A stretch of DNA of 64,000 nucleotides. It comes from Pandoraea apista. GTDB lineage: Bacteria > Pseudomonadota > Gammaproteobacteria > Burkholderiales > Burkholderiaceae. Position 1 is the stretch's first letter. Each line of letters begins with the position of its first letter. This document shows, one piece after another, positions 57,686 through 64,000 of this stretch. A program made the translations under genes and the position numbers. The notes under the pieces were generated by a model, which worked only from the letters and a program-made list of their open reading frames with translations, had not been told where the DNA came from and did not search any database. The DNA lies in the NCBI RefSeq assembly GCF_001465595.2, contig NZ_CP013481.2, positions 2,728,001 through 2,792,000 of the forward strand. Direction: 5' to 3'.

Positions 57686-59974
57686 TTACTGGGCGCGCAG
57701 TGTCTTCGCGGCGGCGACCATGTTTTGCAGCGCCGGAATGACTTCGGCCCATTGACGCGTCTTCAGACCGCAGTCCGGGTTGACCCAAAGACGCTTGGCC
57801 GGAATCCGCTCCGCGGCCTTTTGCATGAGCGAGACGATGTGCTCTTGGGTTGGGATGTTCGGCGAGTGAATGTCATACACGCCCGGTCCGATCTCGTTCG
57901 GGTACTGGAACGAGTCGAACGCATCGAGCAGTTCCATGTCCGAGCGCGAGGTCTCGATGGTGATCACGTCGGCATCCATATCGGCAATGGCCGCGATGAT
58001 GTCGTTGAATTCCGAATAGCACATGTGCGTGTGAATCTGCGTGTCGTCCTGCACACCGTTCGCCGAGATACGGAACGCCTCGACGGCCCAGTCCAGATAC
58101 GTCTGCCATTGCGCGCGGCGCAGCGGCAGGCCTTCGCGCAGCGCGGCTTCGTCGATCTGGATCACGCGCACACCGGCACGTTCCAGGTCCAGCACTTCCT
58201 CGCGGATCGCCAGGGCCAGTTGGAAGCACGATACCGAGCGGGGCTGGTCGTCGCGCACGAACGACCAGTTCAGGATCGTAACCGGGCCGGTCAGCATGCC
58301 CTTCATCGGCTTGCTGGTCAGCGACTGCGCATACTTGATCCACTCGACGGTCATGGCCTTCGGGCGGCTGATGTCGCCGAACATGATCGGCGGCTTCACG
58401 CAACGTGAGCCGTACGACTGCACCCAGCCGAACTGGCTGAAGGCGTAGCCCTCGAGCTGCTCGCCGAAGTACTCGACCATGTCGTTGCGCTCGGCTTCGC
58501 CGTGCACGAGCACGTCAAGGCCCAGGGCTTCCTGTTCGCGAACGCAGCGGGCAATCTCGGCCTGCATGGCGGCGACGTAACCGGCCTGATCCAGCTCGCC
58601 GGCCTTGAACTGGCGGCGAGCGGTACGGATTTCGGACGTTTGCGGGAACGAACCGATCGTTGTGGTCGGGTAGCGCGGCAGGTTCAGCGTGGCGGCTTGC
58701 TTTTCGGCACGCGTCGCATACGGGCTCTGACGGCGGCCCAGCGATGCTTCGATTTTCGCCACCGCAGCTTTTACGGCCGGGTTGTGCACACGCGGCGACG
58801 CGCGGCGGCTGGCGATGGCTGCGGCGTTTGCAGCCAATTCGGCACGAACCGCGTCACGGCCTTCGTTAAGGGCACGGGCCAGCACATTCACTTCCGCCAG
58901 TTTTTGCTTGGCGAAGGCCAGCCACGACTTGATTTCGGCGTCGAGCTTTTGCTCGCTGTCGAGATCGACCGGCACGTGAAGCAGCGAGCACGATGGGGCG
59001 AGCCAAAGGCGGTCGCCCAGCGTCTTTGCGACCGGCTCCAGCCAGTCGAGCAGCGCCGTCAGATCGGCCTTCCAGATATTGCGGCCGTTGACCACACCCA
59101 GCGACACGATCTTGTCTGCCGGCAGGGCGGCGATGGCTTTTGCGACTTCTTCCCGCGCATTCACGGCGTCGAGGTGCAGACCGTCGATCGGCAGACGGCA
59201 GGCCAGCGGCAGATTGTCTTGCAGTTCTCCGAAGTAGGTGGCGAGCAGGCGCTTGACGGGCGTGGAGGCGAGGGCGGCGTAGGCCGTCTCGAAAGCCTTC
59301 CGCCAGTCGGCGCTCAGTTCGGTGACGAGGATCGGCTCGTCGATCTGTACCCACTCCACGCCCTGCGCGGCCAGCGTTTTCAGCAGCGTCACGTAGACGG
59401 GCAGCAGGCGCGGCAGGAGGGCGAGCTTGTCGCTGTCGTCCTTGGCCTTGCCGAGCCAGAGATACGTGACGGGGCCGATGATGACCGGCTTGGCCTTCAC
59501 GCCTGCGGCACGGGCTTCGGCGAGTTGCTCGACCAGCCGCGAGGCGTCGAGCGAGAAGTTCGTCGCCGCCGAGAACTCCGGGACGATGTAGTGGTAATTG
59601 GTGTCGAACCACTTGGTCATTTCGCCGGCCGCCACGCCACCGCAGCAACCGGCGTGCGCTTCGGCGCTTTGAGCCGAGCGGCCACGGGCCACTCGGAAGT
59701 AGTTGTCCAGCACGTCGCCATGGAAATCCTGCACGCGCTCGGGCAGGTTGCCCAGCGTGAAGCTCATGTCGAGGACCTGATCGTAGAACGCGAAATCGCC
59801 AACCGGCGCCAGGTCCAGTGCCGCCTGATCCTGCCAGTGGCGTCGGCGCAGCGAGGCGCCAAGCGCCTTCAACGCGTCGCGTGACGATTGGCCTTTCCAA
59901 TAGGCTTCCTGACCGAACTTCAGTTCGCGCTTCGCGCCGACGCGCGGAAATCCCAGATTATGTGTCTTTGCCAT
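57686..59974 (-). CDS. metE: cobalamin-independent methionine synthase
   Basis: A 762-residue MetE, the usual length. It transfers the methyl group of 5-methyltetrahydropteroyl-polyglutamate to homocysteine. The N-terminal domain starts [17 protein letters not shown]. The C-terminal catalytic barrel holds the zinc ligands in [10 protein letters not shown] and [11 protein letters not shown], with [13 protein letters not shown] between. The ATG at 59974 begins the conserved protein; the in-frame extension to 60025 is not family sequence. The upstream palindromes could bind a LysR-type regulator such as MetR, but no metR is adjacent. Confidence 0.96.
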   Translation of the reverse strand: MAKTHNLGFPRVGAKRELKFGQEAYWKGQSSRDALKALGASLRRRHWQDQAALDLAPVGDFAFYDQVLDMSFTLGNLPERVQDFHGDVLDNYFRVARGRSAQSAEAHAGCCGGVAAGEMTKWFDTNYHYIVPEFSAATNFSLDASRLVEQLAEARAAGVKAKPVIIGPVTYLWLGKAKDDSDKLALLPRLLPVYVTLLKTLAAQGVEWVQIDEPILVTELSADWRKAFETAYAALASTPVKRLLATYFGELQDNLPLACRLPIDGLHLDAVNAREEVAKAIAALPADKIVSLGVVNGRNIWKADLTALLDWLEPVAKTLGDRLWLAPSCSLLHVPVDLDSEQKLDAEIKSWLAFAKQKLAEVNVLARALNEGRDAVRAELAANAAAIASRRASPRVHNPAVKAAVAKIEASLGRRQSPYATRAEKQAATLNLPRYPTTTIGSFPQTSEIRTARRQFKAGELDQAGYVAAMQAEIARCVREQEALGLDVLVHGEAERNDMVEYFGEQLEGYAFSQFGWVQSYGSRCVKPPIMFGDISRPKAMTVEWIKYAQSLTSKPMKGMLTGPVTILNWSFVRDDQPRSVSCFQLALAIREEVLDLERAGVRVIQIDEAALREGLPLRRAQWQTYLDWAVEAFRISANGVQDDTQIHTHMCYSEFNDIIAAIADMDADVITIETSRSDMELLDAFDSFQYPNEIGPGVYDIHSPNIPTQEHIVSLMQKAAERIPAKRLWVNPDCGLKTRQWAEVIPALQNMVAAAKTLRAQ

Positions 59975-60192
59975 GATCTCTAATGACGCTTGCCGCCAGA
60001 GGAAGGAAACAGTGACGACGATCATAGAGATTTTGGTTTATGAATGAAAATGGTCTTATTTGTGATTAACGTTAATTTAATTCATGAATGCGTGGGTGAG
60101 CGAACAAGCGAAAGGCCGCGCAATCTTCGTGATACGCTCGTGCGACGCTGTGGCGCACCTGCTGTCATGCACAACTACCTTCGCAAACATCC
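59975..60192. promoter_or_regulatory. divergent metE control region with palindromes
   Basis: The AT-rich 218-base gap holds perfect palindromes ATTAACGTTAAT (60065-60076) and ATTCATGAAT (60080-60089), and a TATGAATGAAAATG stretch at about 60040. TTCATGAA half-sites recall MetR targets (TGAA-N5-TTCA) but spacing differs. No cobalamin riboswitch is visible. Confidence 0.45.
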
Positions 60193-60786
60193 ATGAAAAA
60201 AAGAGAGTTTCTCGCTGGCGCGGCCGCCTTAGGTGCGTCGGTGCCCGCGTTGGCCAAGCCGGCCGGTTCCGCGGAGCCGGTTGCCACCACGCCGCTCGTC
60301 ACCATCAGCGGAGCCATCCGGCAGCGCAACCGAGGGCCTGTCGATCCGGCGCTCGATCAGCTCTTCCATAAACAACTGGTCCGGTTCGACGGCGCGTACG
60401 CCTTCGATTTCGGCATGCTGACGCGCTTGCCTGCACAGACGATCCGCCCCACGCTGGAATACGATGCACGGCCGCACACGTTGCGCGGCCCGCTTCTGAT
60501 CGATGTACTGGCGCAGACCGGCGTTCCCGGCAATGCGCAAACGCAAGTGCTGCTGCGCGCCATCGACGGGTATATCGTCTCCACCACGCTCGCGCAGGTT
60601 CGCGACTACCGGTTTCTGCTCGCAACGCATCTCGACGACAAGCCGCTCCCGCTCGGCGGCCTCGGGCCGCTGTGGGCGGTCTACGATCCGGCGGCAATTC
60701 CCTTGCTGGCAGGCAAACCACTCAAGGAGCGATTCGAACTCTGCCCGTGGGGCATCTACCACATTCAGATCAACGCCGTTTCCTGA
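60193..60786 (+). CDS. exported molybdopterin-binding-fold protein
   Basis: A 197-residue protein with an N-terminal signal (MKKREFLAGAAALGASVPALA). It has a Tat-like layout, but KR replaces the twin Arg, so Sec export is possible. The body resembles the small oxidoreductase molybdopterin-binding domain (LRGPLLIDVLAQTGVPG, DGYIVSTTLAQVRDYRFLLAT, LGGLGPLWAVYDP). No invariant Cys ligand like that of sulfite oxidase is visible at the expected place, so a cofactor-free role is possible. Function is unknown. It diverges from metE and precedes rhlE on the same strand. Confidence 0.7.
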   Translation: MKKREFLAGAAALGASVPALAKPAGSAEPVATTPLVTISGAIRQRNRGPVDPALDQLFHKQLVRFDGAYAFDFGMLTRLPAQTIRPTLEYDARPHTLRGPLLIDVLAQTGVPGNAQTQVLLRAIDGYIVSTTLAQVRDYRFLLATHLDDKPLPLGGLGPLWAVYDPAAIPLLAGKPLKERFELCPWGIYHIQINAVS

Positions 60787-60878
60787 ACCGGCACCCCTTT
60801 TGCTGCGAGATCGTGAGATTTGCACGCGGTCGCGCGCGCAGGAACCGCTAGAATTGCGGTTTTAGCCCGAAATACACC

Positions 60879-62324
60879 ATGTCTTTTGCCTCGCTTGGCC
60901 TGATCGAGCCGTTGCTGCGCAACTTGCAGGAACTCAATTACAAGACACCTACGCCGGTGCAGGCCAAGGCGATCCCGGCAGTCCTTGGTGGCAAGGACGT
61001 CATGGCTGCGGCACAGACCGGCACGGGCAAAACGGCGGGATTCGCACTGCCGCTGTTGCAGCGGCTGGTGCAGCATGGGCCGGTTGTGTCCAGCAACCGT
61101 GCGCGGGTTCTGGTGCTGGTGCCGACGCGAGAACTCGCCGAACAAGTGCTGCAAAGCTTCATCGAGTACGGCAAAGGCCTCGACTTGCGATTTCTGGCCG
61201 CCTACGGCGGTGTGAGCATCAATCCCCAGATGATGAAGTTGCGCAAAGGCGTGGATGTGCTTGTTGCCACGCCGGGCCGTTTGCTCGACCTCAATCGCCA
61301 GAACGCCGTACAGTTCGATCAGATTCAGACGCTGGTGCTCGACGAGGCCGACCGCATGCTGGATCTGGGGTTTGCGCGCGAACTCAATGCTGTCTTCGCT
61401 GCGCTGCCTGCAAAGCGTCAGACCCTGCTGTTCTCTGCCACGTTTTCCGACGATATCCGCGCCATGGCCGCGAGCATTCTGCGCCAGCCGGTCGATATCA
61501 GCGTGAGCCAGCCTAACGCCACGGCCAGCAAGGTCAAGCAGTGGGTGGTGCCGGTGGACAAGAAGAACAAGCCCGATCTCTTCATGCATCTGGTGGCGCA
61601 AAACCGCTGGGAGCATGCCCTGGTGTTCGTCAAGACACGCAATGGCGTGGATTACCTGGCGGCCATACTGGATGAAGCGGGCTATGCGGTCGACACCATT
61701 CACGGGGACAAACCGCAACCCGCACGCTTGCGCGCGCTGGAGCGCTTCAAAACGGGCGAAGTCTCCATGCTGGTCGCCACGGATGTGGCGGCGCGAGGGC
61801 TGGATATCGACGACCTGCCGCTAGTGATCAACGTTGATCTGCCGATCGTGGCGCAAGACTACGTGCATCGTATCGGGCGCACAGGCCGCGCGGGCGCCAG
61901 CGGGGTGGCGGTGTCGCTCGTGTGTGCCGATGAGGCGCCGCAATTGGCCGCGATCGAAGCGCTGATCCGGCAAACGTTGCCACGAGAAGAAGAGCCGGGT
62001 TTTGAAGCCGAACACCGCGTGCCGCAAACCAGCGAGACCGGCCAAATCATCAAGAAGCCCAAAAAACCGAAGAAACCCAAAGGGGTGCAAGCGGCACCGG
62101 GCGCCGCACCGGTGCCCGCCAAGAAGCCGCGTTCGCAAACCGGCGACAACAAACGAAAGCCTGTAACGCGGGGCGCCACGGGTGCGGGGAAAGGCGCGAG
62201 TGTGTCTGGTGGTAACCCGTTTGGCGCGCAAAAGCCACGCAGCAAATCCGCCGGCAAGCCCGCAACGGGTTCACGTAAGCCTGCGGGAAAGTCTACTGGC
62301 GGGCGTAGCAAACGCCAGCCCTGA
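60879..62324 (+). CDS. rhlE: DEAD-box RNA helicase, RhlE type
   Basis: A 481-residue RNA helicase with the standard motifs in order: Q motif (YKTPTPVQAKAIP), I (AQTGTGKT), Ia (PTRELAEQ), II (DEAD), III (SAT), V (ATDVAARGLDID) and VI (HRIGRTGRAG). A Lys/Pro/Gly-rich basic tail of about 110 residues probably binds RNA or ribosomes. RhlE proteins act in ribosome assembly and RNA decay. Four tandem 8-base repeats follow the stop codon. Confidence 0.95.
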   Translation: MSFASLGLIEPLLRNLQELNYKTPTPVQAKAIPAVLGGKDVMAAAQTGTGKTAGFALPLLQRLVQHGPVVSSNRARVLVLVPTRELAEQVLQSFIEYGKGLDLRFLAAYGGVSINPQMMKLRKGVDVLVATPGRLLDLNRQNAVQFDQIQTLVLDEADRMLDLGFARELNAVFAALPAKRQTLLFSATFSDDIRAMAASILRQPVDISVSQPNATASKVKQWVVPVDKKNKPDLFMHLVAQNRWEHALVFVKTRNGVDYLAAILDEAGYAVDTIHGDKPQPARLRALERFKTGEVSMLVATDVAARGLDIDDLPLVINVDLPIVAQDYVHRIGRTGRAGASGVAVSLVCADEAPQLAAIEALIRQTLPREEEPGFEAEHRVPQTSETGQIIKKPKKPKKPKGVQAAPGAAPVPAKKPRSQTGDNKRKPVTRGATGAGKGASVSGGNPFGAQKPRSKSAGKPATGSRKPAGKSTGGRSKRQP

Positions 62325-62329
62325 TCGAT

Positions 62330-62361
62330 AGGTCGACAGGTCGACAGGTCGACAGGTCGAT
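62330..62361. repeat. four tandem copies of AGGTCGAC
   Basis: Three exact copies of AGGTCGAC and a fourth ending in T occupy 62330-62361, five bases after the rhlE stop. The unit contains the palindrome GTCGAC. Confidence 0.9.
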
Positions 62362-62437
62362 ACGAACCGATGCGAACGAGCAAGCTTGGCGCTGGGCCCG
62401 TTCACCGGCGCGGCCTCGTCAAGACCGCAATCGACCT

Positions 62438-64000
62438 TCAGCGCGACATGGGCAGACCGGCCGTGGGCTTCGGTTGTGCGGCCGGCTTCGCGGGGGCGGC
62501 GAGCGGCGGCGGATCGATGACCTTAAAAGGTCCCGCCCGGCCGGGAAGCTTGACCAGATCGAGTTCGTCGACGTCCTCATGCAGGATGCGGCGGATTTCG
62601 AGAATCGCTTGCGGGGTTTCCTGCACGCTGTGGCCCGACACGATCACGCGTTCCGACTGCGCGCCCGCCAGATGGGCACTCGTGTAAGGCACCACGCCGT
62701 CGCTGGATTCCTCCAGCGGCCCTTGGGGGTTGCGTCGCGCAATGATCGAGTGGTATTGCACGGCCGGCGAGATCTTCAGCCTGGCGGCCGTCACCACATA
62801 GGGATCGGTATCCCGCAACTGGTCGACACTGTTCGGCACATAGCGCGTCTTGCCTTCTGACGGATCGTCTTCGGAACCCGTTGCGAAATGCAGCACGTCG
62901 TCGATACCCGAGAGTAGGGTGACAGGCAGCTTGATGAGGTTGGAAACCCAGCGTCCCAGCCGGTTACGTGCGAAGGGCGTGCCACGGTGCGGTGCGGCGA
63001 TGAAAATGGCACGTTCGAACTGCGGCACCGGCTTGAAGTGGAACAACGGATCGAGCCGGTCGCGAGCGCGTTCGATCTGCCCCTCGTCGAGGTGGTAGTC
63101 GTTCTGAAACGCGGACCACAGCTCATCGTCCGCACTCGACACCATCAACCGGGCAATCACCCCGCCCATGCTGTGCCCGATGACCACAGCGTCGTGCGAC
63201 GCGGCAGACTGTCCGTCCGGATCGAAATGACTCAGCGTGGCCTCGAACGCATTGCGGATCGCCATCGCATTGACGAGAATCGGCGAATTCGTCGGGTAAT
63301 ACACCTGCCAGATCTGAAAATGCGCTCGAAGTGTGGCGTCGCCCTGAATCTCGTTGGCCAGATTGACCCATGCCTCCGGGCTGCTCGCCAGTCCATGCAG
63401 CATCAAAATGACGCGGCGTCCCGGATCGAACGGCTGCATCAGGTAGATATGCGGGCGCACTATCCCCCGGTCACGGCCGAACAAGGTGCGTAACGATTGC
63501 TCGGCAAAGCCCGAACGCGCGAGCCACAGCCCGTATCCGGCGGTGAAGTTGCCCGCGAGCGGCACCGTCTGATGGTTCAGCTCGACCGACGACTGCCGGT
63601 AAGGATCGTAGACAACGAGCGTGGCGACATGCGTGGTCAGGATTTCGTCGAGCGTGATGCCGTCGAAACGCAGCAACAACGTGAGCGACGGCGAGGGCAT
63701 TTCGCTATATACCGGCCCTGCATTGGGATCGAGGGCCCGGCGGAAGTCTCGCGACGCGCGGCTCTCGCGATGGTTGCGCGCGCCACGGCTCTGTTCGTCG
63801 GGTGCCGAATAAACATTGTCGTTATCGGGGCCGGTCGAGGCGTCGCCGCGCGGGGCCGGGGTGCGGCTCACCGACGATAGCGCGTCGGCGGCCGATTTGT
63901 CGTCGAGCACGGCCACCAGTTCCGCGCCGAAACCATCACGACGATACGGACTGCGCAGGCCCGCGAACGATAAAGTGGATGCGGGCAACACCTCGCGCGG
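62438..64000 (-). CDS. alpha/beta-hydrolase esterase/lipase (start beyond window)
   Basis: The frame is open to the window end (PREVLPASTLSFAGLRSP at the edge), so the N-terminus and probable signal sequence are missing. At least 520 residues are present. The oxyanion-hole region reads LMLHGLASSPEAWVNLANEI, the nucleophile elbow is GHSMGG, and the catalytic His is probably in the late VSGHSVQETP. A Ser/Asp-rich low-complexity stretch follows the N-terminal part. It resembles lipase-like PGAP1 or triacylglycerol esterases of unknown substrate. The C-terminal PPPLAAPAKPAAQPKP tail is Pro/Ala-rich. Confidence 0.88.
   Translation of the reverse strand, partial: PREVLPASTLSFAGLRSPYRRDGFGAELVAVLDDKSAADALSSVSRTPAPRGDASTGPDNDNVYSAPDEQSRGARNHRESRASRDFRRALDPNAGPVYSEMPSPSLTLLLRFDGITLDEILTTHVATLVVYDPYRQSSVELNHQTVPLAGNFTAGYGLWLARSGFAEQSLRTLFGRDRGIVRPHIYLMQPFDPGRRVILMLHGLASSPEAWVNLANEIQGDATLRAHFQIWQVYYPTNSPILVNAMAIRNAFEATLSHFDPDGQSAASHDAVVIGHSMGGVIARLMVSSADDELWSAFQNDYHLDEGQIERARDRLDPLFHFKPVPQFERAIFIAAPHRGTPFARNRLGRWVSNLIKLPVTLLSGIDDVLHFATGSEDDPSEGKTRYVPNSVDQLRDTDPYVVTAARLKISPAVQYHSIIARRNPQGPLEESSDGVVPYTSAHLAGAQSERVIVSGHSVQETPQAILEIRRILHEDVDELDLVKLPGRAGPFKVIDPPPLAAPAKPAAQPKPTAGLPMSR

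Noticed and set aside
59975..60192. cobalamin riboswitch upstream of metE
   Set aside because: No B12-box-like element or the multi-stem layout is visible.
62330..62361. CRISPR-like array
   Set aside because: The units are contiguous octamers without spacers.

Overview
The window is high-GC, densely coded chromosomal DNA of a beta-proteobacterium. The gene set points to Burkholderiaceae, most likely Pandoraea or a close relative: MetE, a YbiT-type ABC-F protein, a CadR/CadA pair, a Tn4371/IncP-type trb cluster, pel genes, and a DyP peroxidase with its encapsulin. The genus is inferred from overall resemblance, not from a marker gene. I saw no rRNA, tRNA or CRISPR array.

Layout. 1-3.4 kb: 3' end of an ABC-F ATPase, an aldehyde dehydrogenase, a DUF1289 protein and a half-size EamA transporter. 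3.4-7.75 kb (minus strand): an EAL protein with an apparent frameshift, a membrane diguanylate cyclase and outer-membrane phospholipase A, in one tight run. 8-13.7 kb: a sulfide:quinone-reductase-like flavoprotein, a CadR-type MerR regulator divergent from a His-rich P1B ATPase, and a CHAD protein. 14-23.9 kb: HU, a CpdA-like phosphodiesterase, pelDEFG followed by galE, and ferredoxin-NADP reductase. 24-28 kb (minus): PepSY membrane protein and TonB-dependent siderophore receptor. 28.07-34.85 kb: remnant of an integrative conjugative element, consisting of a 5'-truncated trbE, then trbJKLFGI and a DUF2274 gene. There is no integrase, relaxase or coupling protein, and its left edge abuts the pepSY ribosome-binding site. 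35.4-41 kb: MFS and MATE exporters whose 3' ends overlap, a DUF2239 gene behind an operator-rich promoter, hipBA and arfB. 41.2-51.1 kb: an exported two-repeat protein behind a candidate FNR/Anr promoter, an unrecognised small protein, and a five-gene RND efflux plus two-component operon. 51.5-53.4 kb: DyP peroxidase and encapsulin. 53.5-57.4 kb: arnT and a PmrAB-like two-component system with a candidate PmrA box. 57.7-64 kb: metE, a molybdopterin-fold protein, RhlE helicase and a lipase/esterase cut by the window end.

Themes. Several loci concern the envelope and stress: c-di-GMP enzymes next to PldA; PelD as c-di-GMP receptor for Pel export; metal efflux; lipid A modification; siderophore uptake; an encapsulated peroxidase. 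The points most worth checking are pelDEFG-galE without pelABC, the ICE scar that appears to have removed the pepSY-TonB receptor promoter, the paired ACCCGGGT operator over the DUF2239 promoter, the FNR-type promoter near 41.3 kb, and the homopolymer frameshift in the EAL gene. I recognised no wholly undescribed multi-gene system; most novelty here is regulatory or structural.
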